Shown: positions 18,214-25,814 of the stretch, in pieces | Layout of the letters: the number at the start of each line of letters is the position of its first letter | Numbering within the stretch: the first letter of the stretch is position 1 | Assembly: GCA_018672825.1 (NCBI GenBank) | Contig: JABHUE010000003.1 | Location: 1 to 32,293, forward strand | DNA length: 32,293 nucleotides | Direction of reading: 5' to 3' | From: Pseudomonadota bacterium | GTDB lineage: Bacteria > Pseudomonadota > Gammaproteobacteria > Arenicellales > UBA868 | The notes under the pieces: model-generated | What the model saw: only the letters and a program-made list of their open reading frames with translations | Told to the model about the DNA's origin: nothing | The model's database searches: none | Position numbers and translations under genes: made by a program

Positions 18214-18589
18214 GAAGTCGGCCGATAAGCCGGGTTTTGTCTTGGGCAACCATTCATCTGGGGCATGCGTCACCACATGCCTCAAGCGACCTACCCGAAC
18301 CCAGCGCGGGCAGCGCCTTAGGGTCCCTATTTGGTCTTGCTCCGAGTGGGGTTTACCATGCCAAACCTGTTACCAGGTTTGCGGTGCGCTCTTACCGCAC
18401 CTTTTCACCCTTACCTTAATTAAAAATAACCGAGGCGGTATATTTTCTGTGGCACTTTCCATCAGCTCACGCTGTCCAGATGTTATCTGGCACCCTGCCC
18501 TTCGGAGCCCGGACTTTCCTCCATCCCGCACCATCTAGACCCAAAGGGTGTTAGACAGAATTCAGGACCGCGGTTGCCTGGCCGACTCC
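18214..18589 (-). ncRNA. rnpB: RNase P RNA (class A)
   Basis: RNase P RNA is the catalytic subunit that removes tRNA 5' leaders. About 376 nt on the minus strand match the bacterial type A form (E. coli 377). The 5' GGAGTCGGCC (18589-18580) pairs with the 3' GGCCGACTTC (18223-18214) as helix P1. Conserved blocks are visible: GAGGAAAGTCCGGGCTCC, AGGGCAGGGTGCCA, GGTAAGGGTGAAA, GTGCGGTAAGAGCGCACCGC, CCAAATAGGG, CGGGTAGG, AGATGAATGG and AACCCGGCTTATCGG. Ends are set from the P1 helix and may differ by a few bases in the transcript. Its place between rsmI and mraZ is the Pseudomonas arrangement. Confidence 0.97.
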
Positions 18590-18597
18590 ATCGACAG

Positions 18598-18603
18598 AGT
18601 ATA
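18598..18603 (-). promoter_or_regulatory. rnpB promoter -10 element
   Basis: TATACT on the minus strand lies 8 nt before the predicted rnpB 5' end, the right distance for a -10. No good -35 is seen at 16-18 nt; the sequence there is GTATGT-like. A GC-rich patch (GGCGCGCGGG) lies between them. Confidence 0.55.
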
Positions 18604-18649
18604 ACCCGCGCGCCGAAACAACATACCTGAGGCAAAACGATTTACAAAC

Positions 18650-19561
18650 TTACTTAAAATTTTGTAACAAAATTTTTTGATAAAGGTCATTTTTTCGTTT
18701 GCCGGTCAGACGGGCTGCGATGTCACTTGCACGACGCGGAGGCAAAGATTCTGACAACAGCGTCAGCAATAAATCTTCGTCAACACTGGAAGCGCGATCA
18801 GATTTTTCTGCTCCATCGAGCAACAAAACAATTTCTCCTTTAATAGGTTCTTTTTGCTTACCCAGAATTGTAGAAACCTCATTTAAGGTGCCACGAATCA
18901 CCGACTCAAAAATCTTGGTCATCTCCCGACAAATCACCGCTTGACGATCACCACTAAAGATTTCCTCCATATCCTGAATCACACCCTCAATCCGCCTCGG
19001 AGATTCAAAAAAGATTAGAGTCCTCTGCTCATAAACAAGTTGCTTAAGCCGTTCGCACCGAGCAGAAGCGCGTTGTGGAAGAAATCCCTCAAAAACAAAA
19101 CGATCCGTTGCAAGACCTGATACTGAGAGCGCAGCGGTCACAGAACTGGGGCCAGGAACACTGGCGACTTCGATCGACTGCGCGCTCGCAGCTCGTACCA
19201 ATCGATAACCTGGATCGCTTATCAAAGGCGTTCCGGCGTCACTCACCAAAGCAATGCTTTCGCCGTTAGTCATTCGACGAACCAACTTTGCGACTTGTAG
19301 GGCTTCGTTATGCTCATGAAGTGAAATTAATTGACGAGGCGCAATATTCAAATGCTGAAGCAAAACTCGGGTTCGACGGGTATCTTCTGCAGCAATAACA
19401 TCTACCTCACCCAGAATACGAGCTGCTCGAAAGGTGACGTCTTCCAGATTCCCAATTGGCGTTGCCACAACATACAGTAAGCCGGGACTAATTTTTGCAG
19501 TCTGCTTGTCAATTGCTTTTTCAATCAACACAATTTCTCTTTTTTTTAACAGATTAGTCAT
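18650..19561 (-). CDS. rsmI: 16S rRNA (cytidine(1402)-2'-O)-methyltransferase
   Basis: RsmI methylates the ribose of C1402 in the 16S rRNA decoding site, the nucleotide also modified by RsmH. The protein is 303 aa. Tetrapyrrole-methylase-fold motifs are visible: LLYVVATPIGNLEDVTFRA (about 28-46), IAAEDTRRT, LISLHEHNE, ALVSDAGTPLISDPGYRLV, VPGPSSVTAALSVSG and TLIFFESPRRI. The ATG at 19561 gives a tail about 16 residues longer than E. coli; a GTG at 19531 preceded by AGAG is a reasonable alternative. It ends about 60 nt before rnpB on the same strand. lpoA diverges only 24 nt upstream. Confidence 0.95.
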   Translation of the reverse strand: MTNLLKKREIVLIEKAIDKQTAKISPGLLYVVATPIGNLEDVTFRAARILGEVDVIAAEDTRRTRVLLQHLNIAPRQLISLHEHNEALQVAKLVRRMTNGESIALVSDAGTPLISDPGYRLVRAASAQSIEVASVPGPSSVTAALSVSGLATDRFVFEGFLPQRASARCERLKQLVYEQRTLIFFESPRRIEGVIQDMEEIFSGDRQAVICREMTKIFESVIRGTLNEVSTILGKQKEPIKGEIVLLLDGAEKSDRASSVDEDLLLTLLSESLPPRRASDIAARLTGKRKNDLYQKILLQNFK

Positions 19562-19573
19562 AAGTCTATCCGC

Positions 19574-19579
19574 TATACT
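19574..19579 (+). promoter_or_regulatory. Possible lpoA -10 element
   Basis: TATACT lies in the 24-nt gap between the divergent rsmI and lpoA starts. No good -35 is seen. If used, transcription would begin near 19586, which would favour the second lpoA ATG at 19601. Confidence 0.35.
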
Positions 19580-19585
19580 GATCCC

Positions 19586-21559
19586 ATGCGTTGGAAAAAA
19601 ATGCGGAACACAAGCCAGTTCTTCATTACCACTATCGTCCTGAGTGCCACTACGCTTCTGTGGGGATGCACGACGACCGTCGTCCCAAAAAAGTCTGAAT
19701 CGATTGTCTCCAAAACAATCGCTGCCGCTAAAGCAACGGGCTTGAAATCAGCACAGGACGACATCGTCACACGTCGCTCGGTCATTACTGATTATGCAAG
19801 CGCAGAACCCGATGAATCTGCATATAATTTTTTGGCGCGGGCTTTAAAAGCCTCCCAGCCGACCCGCAGCCTACTGCAGCTCGCCGCTGCACAACGATTT
19901 CTAGAGGGAGGCATTCCAAGGGCTGCTGACCGTATTCTTGACGCCATTCATCAACCCTTGCTGACAAGTTGGATTACCAGTCAGCACCAAATACTGAGCG
20001 CGGCACTTGCACTTGAAGAAGGTAACCCAAAAAAAAGCTTGCGGCGACAGGCAAATTTTAATCAATCGAGTTTTGATAGTGCTCAGCAGTCAGCTGCCGG
20101 ATATCTTAAAGTAATTGCACTTCTTATGGACGATCAGGTCAAGAATGCTCTTGAATTGGTCCACGTTGCATCGGCACGAGAAAATGCAAAAAACCATGTT
20201 GATCTTCTAGTTCAGACCACCCTCGATTATCTTTCTTTTTTCTCAGAAGAGGATCTAGATTCAATCGCTAAAGACCATCCGTGGGATGTTGAGCAACTTG
20301 CCTGGATTGACCTCGCCAATAAACTCGCAGTAAAAGGATGGAAACACCATGATCTCCAGGCAGCACTCACAGAGTGGCTCGCCACTAATCCTCAGCACCC
20401 CGCCCGCACCGTCGCTGAATCACGTAAAAGAGAGCTTTGCTCGATCAATCACGAGATGCATATCGCTCTAATCTTGCCAATCAGCTCTAAATATGCAGAC
20501 GCTGCAATCGCGTTCCGAGAAGGATTTAAAAGTCACCTCGATGATAGAAAAGAAACGCCCGAACCCTTAATTATGGTTTACGATTTTGGTAATAATCCAG
20601 ATCAAGCGGAAGAAAAATATAACCAAGCCGTTGTCAACGGTGCAGACTTTATTGTTGGACCGCTCGGTCGTGAAGCCGTTAACACGCTCGCTAATCGGGC
20701 GGCGCTGACTGTACCCACTTTACTAATAGGAAAAGATAAGGCCAACGTCAGATCAAATGCTTTTTCACTTGATCTCTCTCGCAAAGCCGAGGCGAGATCA
20801 ATTGTGGCCCATGCCAGAAAGAGAGGTCTGCGTACGGCTCTTTTTCTTTATAACAATGGTCAAGAGTATCAGGACGCGGCTCAAGAAGCGGAAGCGACCT
20901 GGTCAACCCTCGGCGGTGCTGTCGCCGATCGCGCAATCATTCCGTCTAATGTGTCAGATTACTCGGAATTAATCTCCCGACTTCTCGGTCTAGATGCGAG
21001 TAAAAAGAGAGTCGATGATATGGAAAAAATAATTGGAAGTCCGTCGATCACAGATTTAAATACCCGCGTTCGACCTGATCTTGATGTTATTTTCATGTTT
21101 ACCAATAAAGTAACCGCGCGTGTTTTAAAGCCCCAACTTGATTTCCATAAAGCCGGAAGACTTGCTATTTATGCGCTCAATCTTGTTTTCAATGGCCAAC
21201 CCGATGTGATGAAAGATCTGGATCTCGAAGGTGTCATGTTTTCCGAAATGCCATCGATGTTAGATAACTACAAATCATCGGATCAAACAGACCCTATGGT
21301 TGTGAAAAACATGGGGCAAACCCGGCCCGCTACTAATCGGTTTAATGCTTTAGGAGCGGATTCTTACCTAATCTCCTGCTTTTTATTAGGGACAAACGGC
21401 AAATTAAAGTTAAAAATAAATGGCGCGAGCGGAATACTCACGCTAAACAAAAATAATCTTATTCAGAGACAGTCGTCCTGGGTAATTTTTAAGAGTGGTC
21501 GTCCAACTCAATTCCGCCCCGTGTTAACAACTCTCACCGAATTTAACTCTAGACCATGA
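19586..21559 (+). CDS. lpoA: Penicillin-binding protein activator LpoA (YraM/LppC family lipoprotein)
   Basis: LpoA is an outer-membrane lipoprotein that reaches through the periplasm to activate the peptidoglycan synthase PBP1A. The protein is 657 aa. A signal peptide ends in the lipobox LLWGC with the lipidated Cys at residue 28. The N-terminal half is helical and TPR-like. The C-terminal half has a periplasmic-binding-protein fold, starting at HIALILPISSKYADAAIAFREG and including GADFIVGPLGREAV. An alternative ATG at 19601, preceded by GGA at 5 nt, would shorten the signal peptide by five residues. The lpoA-yraN-SIS-dolP order is common in gammaproteobacteria. Confidence 0.94.
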   Translation: MRWKKMRNTSQFFITTIVLSATTLLWGCTTTVVPKKSESIVSKTIAAAKATGLKSAQDDIVTRRSVITDYASAEPDESAYNFLARALKASQPTRSLLQLAAAQRFLEGGIPRAADRILDAIHQPLLTSWITSQHQILSAALALEEGNPKKSLRRQANFNQSSFDSAQQSAAGYLKVIALLMDDQVKNALELVHVASARENAKNHVDLLVQTTLDYLSFFSEEDLDSIAKDHPWDVEQLAWIDLANKLAVKGWKHHDLQAALTEWLATNPQHPARTVAESRKRELCSINHEMHIALILPISSKYADAAIAFREGFKSHLDDRKETPEPLIMVYDFGNNPDQAEEKYNQAVVNGADFIVGPLGREAVNTLANRAALTVPTLLIGKDKANVRSNAFSLDLSRKAEARSIVAHARKRGLRTALFLYNNGQEYQDAAQEAEATWSTLGGAVADRAIIPSNVSDYSELISRLLGLDASKKRVDDMEKIIGSPSITDLNTRVRPDLDVIFMFTNKVTARVLKPQLDFHKAGRLAIYALNLVFNGQPDVMKDLDLEGVMFSEMPSMLDNYKSSDQTDPMVVKNMGQTRPATNRFNALGADSYLISCFLLGTNGKLKLKINGASGILTLNKNNLIQRQSSWVIFKSGRPTQFRPVLTTLTEFNSRP

Positions 21560-21897
21560 GTGCTCATTGGTCTGAAGATTTCGCACTAGCCACGTTACAA
21601 GAGCAACAACTTCAACTATTGGCGCAAAATTTTCGAACACGTCAGGGGGAAATCGATCTTATTCTTACTGATAAAATTTTCCTTGTGTTTGTCGAGGTTC
21701 GATACCGATCGAGTCACTTTTTTGGTCGCCCCGAAGAGACCGTGAATCTTAAAAAACAAACACGGATCAGGCGTACAGCAGAATATTTTCTTAGTCATTA
21801 CCCTAATCCGAACGAACAACCATGTCGTTTTGATGTTTTCAGCGTCTCTGGCCAAAGAGAAAATCCCAAATGGAAATGGATTCGCAGTGCTTTCTGA
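21556..21897 (+). CDS. yraN: YraN family protein (UPF0102), predicted endonuclease-like fold
   Basis: The protein is 113 aa and belongs to the YraN/UPF0102 family, which has a restriction-endonuclease-like core but no firmly assigned role. Key family motifs are visible: GEIDLI at about 31-36 and FVEVRYR at about 45-51, carrying the acidic residues expected of a nuclease-type site. CRFDVFSVSG lies near the end. It is somewhat short at the N-terminus compared with E. coli YraN (131 aa). Its ATG overlaps the lpoA stop (ATGA, 21556-21559), so the two are translationally coupled. Confidence 0.92.
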   Translation: MSAHWSEDFALATLQEQQLQLLAQNFRTRQGEIDLILTDKIFLVFVEVRYRSSHFFGRPEETVNLKKQTRIRRTAEYFLSHYPNPNEQPCRFDVFSVSGQRENPKWKWIRSAF

Positions 21898-22032
21898 TTC
21901 TCAAGCTTGAACTGTCCCATCAAATTGTCTTGCCTCCAGACAGTGAAACTGGCAATCTGTCGGTGCAGGACGTTTACTGCAACTTGGTTTTAAACTAACG
22001 TCATCCAGATCCAAACCAGAGAGTCCTTACCA

Positions 22033-22614
22033 TTGCCCATTCCAGAGATACTCAATCACTTCAAAGATAGTGCCGCGACAGCGCTTCGCACCGGAGAGCA
22101 TTTGTCTGAGGAAATTAGCAGAAGCGCATCGCATGTTATCTCGACGCTTGAAAGCGGCGGCAAGATTCTAATTTGCGGAAATGGAGGATCAGCTGCAGAC
22201 GCATTACATTTCAGCGCCGAGTTAGTGGTGCGATTCGAGCGCGACCGCCGCGCGCTGGCAGCCATCGCGCTTAGTGCCGACACCGCTGCCATTACCGCTA
22301 CTGGCAATGACTTCGACTTTAATCAAATTTTTGCCCGACAGGTCGAAGCATTGGGGCGGACTGATGATCACTTGATCGTTATTAGCACATCTGGAAATTC
22401 CGAAAATATCAGCGCAGCAGTGATTGCAGCGAAAAATATTAGCCATATGAGAGTCACCGCCCTAACAGGCCGTGATGGAGGCGCACTTAAAACCTTTTTA
22501 GGCCACGAAGACGTCGAACTCCGAGTGCCTTCTGAAAGCACCGCGCGAATTCAAGAGGCGCACGCTATAATCATCCACGTACTATGCACGCTCGTCGATA
22601 ACCACTTTGCTTGA
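22033..22614 (+). CDS. gmhA: SIS-domain phosphoheptose isomerase, GmhA-like (in the diaA position)
   Basis: GmhA isomerises sedoheptulose 7-phosphate to glycero-manno-heptose 7-phosphate, the first step of LPS heptose synthesis. The protein is 193 aa with one SIS domain: ICGNGGSAADALHF (47-60), TGNDFDFNQIF, ISTSGNSENI and ALTGRDGG. All four residues that bind the catalytic metal in GmhA are present: H59, E63, Q174 and H182. E. coli DiaA, which usually occupies this locus, has Asn at the last position. rfaE2 nearby supports the heptose role, but DiaA (a DnaA-binding paralogue) remains possible. The start is TTG at 22033; no in-frame ATG fits. The 135 nt before it hold only weak hairpins. Confidence 0.85.
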   Translation: MPIPEILNHFKDSAATALRTGEHLSEEISRSASHVISTLESGGKILICGNGGSAADALHFSAELVVRFERDRRALAAIALSADTAAITATGNDFDFNQIFARQVEALGRTDDHLIVISTSGNSENISAAVIAAKNISHMRVTALTGRDGGALKTFLGHEDVELRVPSESTARIQEAHAIIIHVLCTLVDNHFA

Positions 22615-22620
22615 ATCATT

Positions 22621-23229
22621 ATGAAGAATAACAGCCGTCGCTCCCTCTTTAAACCGTTTCGAAATAGTTTAGTTGCGATCATGATCTCTCTTCTGGTCAG
22701 CGGTTGTGGCGTAATTGTCGTCACCACAGCAACCATCCTGGCGATTGATGTTGCTCGGGATCGAAGAGGCGCTAGCGTCTACTGGGATGACAACAAAACG
22801 GAAATCCGTCTCGGGAACCTAATTGGAAAGCAAAAACAAATTCAGAACGAGCATGTCAACATCACGGTTTATAACGGTGTCGCACTGTTAACGGGTGAAG
22901 TTCCCGATCAAAGAGATATCGACGATATTATTGACTTGGTTAAAGCGGATGAGGGAACCACTCAAGTGATTAACCGGCTTGAACTTGCCGGGAAAACAAA
23001 CATGAATAGTCGCGCCAACGACGGATGGTTAACCACCAAAGTTAAAACGGCGATTGCAGGCTCGGACTTCTCGGACTCGACTCGAGTAAAAGTTGTAACC
23101 GAAAGAGCGAATGTCTATCTCATGGGTCTTGTAAAACCAGCGGAAGCTCAAATTGCCGTTGATGCCACCCGGGGCGTGACCGGCGTTGTTCGCGTCATCA
23201 AGGTCTTCGAGTACATCGAAGAGGACTGA
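22621..23229 (+). CDS. dolP: BON-domain outer-membrane lipoprotein DolP (YraP)
   Basis: DolP is a dual-BON lipoprotein that supports outer-membrane integrity and binds anionic phospholipid at division sites in E. coli. The protein is 202 aa. A signal peptide ends in LLVSGC with Cys at residue 29. Two BON domains follow, about 78-130 (VNITVYNGVALLTGEV) and about 140-195 (DSTRVKVVTERANVYLMGLV). It starts 6 nt after the preceding gene. The neighbouring division and LPS genes fit an envelope role. Confidence 0.93.
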   Translation: MKNNSRRSLFKPFRNSLVAIMISLLVSGCGVIVVTTATILAIDVARDRRGASVYWDDNKTEIRLGNLIGKQKQIQNEHVNITVYNGVALLTGEVPDQRDIDDIIDLVKADEGTTQVINRLELAGKTNMNSRANDGWLTTKVKTAIAGSDFSDSTRVKVVTERANVYLMGLVKPAEAQIAVDATRGVTGVVRVIKVFEYIEED

Positions 23230-23236
23230 CAATCGA

Positions 23237-23731
23237 GTGTCATCGGTGAAACACGCCGATAAGATTGTTCGCGACTGGCCAACGCTTCTTCGACACGTTG
23301 AGAGCGCCCCAAAGCCACTTGTTTTTACAAACGGATGCTTCGACATTCTTCATCGCGGACACATCACTTACCTTGAAGAGGCGTCTGATCTCGGCGCTAC
23401 GCTTGTCGTGGCATTAAACAGTGATCACTCCATTCAAGCGCTTGGTAAAGCGCCTGATCGACCCATAAACCCCCTGGAGGATCGGATGGCGGTTATAGCC
23501 GCACTGAGCAGTGTGGACTGGGTGACCGCATTCGACGACCCAACCCCCATCGACCTTATCCGGGCGCTAAAGCCGAATTGTTTAGTCAAGGGCGGAGACT
23601 GGGTGATTGAAAAAATTATCGGCGCAGAAGTTGTACTCGCCAATGCAGGTACGGTTCACAGCATTCCCATAAAATATCAGCGATCGACGACAGCGCTTCT
23701 TGAACAAGTTCGCACCGGTAATAACTCATAA
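23237..23731 (+). CDS. rfaE2: D-glycero-beta-D-manno-heptose 1-phosphate adenylyltransferase
   Basis: RfaE2 makes ADP-heptose from heptose 1-phosphate and ATP; in E. coli it is the C-terminal half of HldE. The protein is 165 aa with the nucleotidyltransferase motifs TNGCFDILHRGH (31-42), LVVALNSD, NPLEDRM, LVKGGDW and a C-terminal RSTTALL. The GTG at 23237 is chosen because GAGGA lies 10-11 nt upstream; a frame extension to a TTG at 23186 would overlap dolP. The kinase half of HldE is not fused here and must be encoded elsewhere. With the GmhA-like gene it forms part of the ADP-heptose pathway. Confidence 0.94.
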   Translation: MSSVKHADKIVRDWPTLLRHVESAPKPLVFTNGCFDILHRGHITYLEEASDLGATLVVALNSDHSIQALGKAPDRPINPLEDRMAVIAALSSVDWVTAFDDPTPIDLIRALKPNCLVKGGDWVIEKIIGAEVVLANAGTVHSIPIKYQRSTTALLEQVRTGNNS

Positions 23732-23778
23732 TAGAGCGGTCGCAATACCTAGACTTAAATGACTTATCGTCAATCGAC

Positions 23779-24261
23779 TTAGAGCATGGGCTCGAGCTCG
23801 GACAGGGCTTTTTCGTATACCGTTCGCTTGAAGGAAACCACTTTTTGGGGTGGCAACCAGTAGTCAACCCACTGCCAGCGGTCAAACTCCGGAGCGGGAC
23901 TGTGGTCCAGAGAAATCTGACTGTCCTCAGCAAGCATTCGCATTAGAAACCAAACTTGCTTTTGACCTCGAAATTCTGCATTTCGAGATCGTAAATTTCC
24001 GGGCACGTCATAACGCAGCCAATTTTGCGTTCGCCCAATAAGCTCAACATTCTCTGGTTTTAGACCTACCTCTTCATAGAGTTCACGAAACGCTGCCTGG
24101 TCTAGCGTCTCACCATGTTCGATACCGCCTTGAGGAAACTGCCAACCATCATGGCGGCTTCGGCGCGCCCATAAGACTTGCCGTGACCCATTAAAAAGAA
24201 CAATACCCACGTTGGGGCGATACCCGTCAGCGTCAGGGGCATCCTGCAGACTGCTTCTCAT
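23779..24261 (-). CDS. rppH: RNA pyrophosphohydrolase RppH (Nudix)
   Basis: RppH removes pyrophosphate from mRNA 5' ends, starting RNase E-dependent decay. The protein is 160 aa. The N-terminal DADGYRPNVGIVLFN, the QFPQGG motif and the Nudix box at about 45-67 (key residues RELYEEVG) are visible, then TQNWLRYDVPG, GQKQVWFL, APEFDRWQWVDYW and VVSFKRTVYEKAL, all close to E. coli RppH. GGAGAGG lies about 9 nt before the ATG. It converges on rfaE2 with 47 nt between and no clear terminator. Confidence 0.96.
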   Translation of the reverse strand: MRSSLQDAPDADGYRPNVGIVLFNGSRQVLWARRSRHDGWQFPQGGIEHGETLDQAAFRELYEEVGLKPENVELIGRTQNWLRYDVPGNLRSRNAEFRGQKQVWFLMRMLAEDSQISLDHSPAPEFDRWQWVDYWLPPQKVVSFKRTVYEKALSELEPML

Positions 24262-24383
24262 TTTTCATACCTCTCCATCGCGATGAGATGAATTTTCAAA
24301 GCTGGCCATTCAGGGTAAGCTTTTCACAAAATTTTGAACACCAGATCCCAGATAACTGCCTAAAGGCGTATCTAGCATCGTGA

Positions 24384-24731
24384 CTATTGACCCGCTTGAA
24401 AGGCTTGATATCGACTCGAAAAAAGCGCCTCTAGCTTATCAATTGTTTCAACTGCAGACTCTCCACTCATTATATGACGAGTCATCAGTGAAACGGCTTC
24501 ATTAAGGAGTGTATCGCGCGCTAACATGGGGTAACTCCTTGAGAGTCTCCGGATCGCACTAATGACAGATTCATTTTCTGGGCGCGGCACAATCACCGGA
24601 TCAGAAACTTCAGCAGCGGCGTCCGGCTGACGATCGCGCAAAAATTCTGCAAATGCCAAAAGCGTTGAGAAATTTTCTGGATCGAGCTCGTTGGTGATTT
24701 TATCTAGACGTCGCTTTGTAGAACTCACCAT
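24384..24731 (-). CDS. Conserved hypothetical protein, 115 aa
   Basis: I cannot name this family. The protein is small, soluble and apparently helical, with no signal peptide, membrane segment or metal motif. The N-terminal part (LDPENFSTLLAFAEFLRDR) looks like a helical dimerisation segment. A proline-rich linker and PRPENESVISAIRRLSRSYP lead into a helical C-terminus ending near EALFSSRYQAF. It lies 47 nt downstream of a CbbR-like LysR gene on the same strand and is probably co-transcribed with it. A role as small regulator or adaptor is a guess. Confidence 0.75.
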   Translation of the reverse strand: MVSSTKRRLDKITNELDPENFSTLLAFAEFLRDRQPDAAAEVSDPVIVPRPENESVISAIRRLSRSYPMLARDTLLNEAVSLMTRHIMSGESAVETIDKLEALFSSRYQAFQAGQ

Positions 24732-24778
24732 AAGTACTCAATAACCATGCATCAATCCTGTAAATCTCTCGCACTAAT

Positions 24779-25687
24779 TTAAGAATGAGTCTGTTTTTCC
24801 CCACAATGTGCTTCGGTAAATTTCAGAAACTCATCCATCGCGCGAACCCGAAACTTCTGACGCTGAAATACGATAGAGAACGGTCGCTTGAGCGGCGGAT
24901 CCAGACTCACTTTTGATAGTAGACCCAGTTCGAGCTCCTTATCGAGCGTTGCGATCGAAAGAATGGATATCCCAAGACCCGTCGTTACCGCGCTTTTAAT
25001 CGATTCAGGGCTGCCAAATTCCATCTTCAGATTAAGATCCGCTATTTCGCGGCCGGCTGCATTTAAATGTTCACTTATTACTTCCCGAGTGCCTGACCCT
25101 TCTTCTCGACTGATAAAGGGGTATTCAAGAATCTGATCGACGGCAACTGACCCAACAGATGCCAATTCGTGTCCAGGTGGCGTAACAATAACCAGTTCGT
25201 CGTCCCAGCATACTCTGGAGACCAGATTTTTATTGTTAACCGGTCCCTCAACAATACCGATATCAATTTCATTGTTTTCAACCATGTGCAGGACTCCCTC
25301 CGTGTTGGCCACGTGGAGGCGCACCGCAACATCCGGGAATTTCACTTGGTACTCACCAAGAATACTGGGGATCACATACTCCCCTATCGTTGTACTTGCC
25401 CCGAGAACAAGTGGCCCAAGGACATCGCCTGTGAGTTTTCTGACCTCGTTATCCATCTCACTATACAGTGAGATTATCTGTCCGGAATAGTCTTTAACCA
25501 AATGGCCGGCGGTCGTTAAGCTAATTCGATTGTGGGTTCTGTCAAATAACCGGGTGTTGAAATAATCTTCAAGTTGCCGAATCTGAAAAGTCACCGCCGG
25601 CTGAGTCATATGCAAAGCCTCTGCCGCTTTAGTAAAGCTGAGCAAACGGGCCACCGTTGAAAAAACCTGCAATCTTCTATCCGCCAT
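24779..25687 (-). CDS. LysR-family transcriptional regulator (CbbR-like)
   Basis: From the ATG at 25687 the protein is 302 aa. It has an N-terminal winged helix-turn-helix (LQVFSTVARLLSFTKAAEALHMTQPAVTFQIRQLE across about 6-40) and a C-terminal effector domain with REEGSGTREVI, a feature of CbbR/CysL-type regulators. An upstream TTG at 25738 would add 17 residues that do not look like the family. It follows the cbbR gene on the same strand. An 8-bp inverted repeat lies just upstream and may be its operator. Effector and targets are unknown. Confidence 0.88.
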   Translation of the reverse strand: MADRRLQVFSTVARLLSFTKAAEALHMTQPAVTFQIRQLEDYFNTRLFDRTHNRISLTTAGHLVKDYSGQIISLYSEMDNEVRKLTGDVLGPLVLGASTTIGEYVIPSILGEYQVKFPDVAVRLHVANTEGVLHMVENNEIDIGIVEGPVNNKNLVSRVCWDDELVIVTPPGHELASVGSVAVDQILEYPFISREEGSGTREVISEHLNAAGREIADLNLKMEFGSPESIKSAVTTGLGISILSIATLDKELELGLLSKVSLDPPLKRPFSIVFQRQKFRVRAMDEFLKFTEAHCGEKQTHS

Positions 25688-25710
25688 AACTCTGGTTCCT
25701 TGGCCAGTTT

Positions 25711-25742
25711 TAACTTGGAGTTCTCCGCTCCGTCCCAAGTTA
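25711..25742 (-). promoter_or_regulatory. Inverted repeat upstream of the LysR gene
   Basis: TAACTTGG (25711-25718) and CCAAGTTA (25735-25742) form perfect 8-bp arms with a 16-nt spacer, 24-55 nt before the ATG at 25687. LysR regulators often bind such sites near their own gene. It could instead be an mRNA hairpin. No promoter hexamers are assigned. Confidence 0.4.
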
Positions 25743-25814
25743 GGGAATCCACAGCGGTTAAAGGAGTCTATGACTTCTTCGTGATGATTGATAGGCGGTA
25801 AATTTTAACTAGTG

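Noticed and set aside
18212-18538. 108-codon open frame on the plus strand
   Set aside because: It is antisense to the RNase P RNA gene, whose conserved blocks fully explain the sequence.
21898-22032. Short hairpins (for example TGCAG/CTGCA) as a terminator after yraN
   Set aside because: Stems are only 5 bp and the following T-tract is broken; not enough to call.
22033-22614. Labelling the SIS protein DiaA by synteny alone
   Set aside because: The metal-site residues H59, E63, Q174 and H182 match GmhA, so GmhA-like was preferred, with DiaA kept as the alternative.
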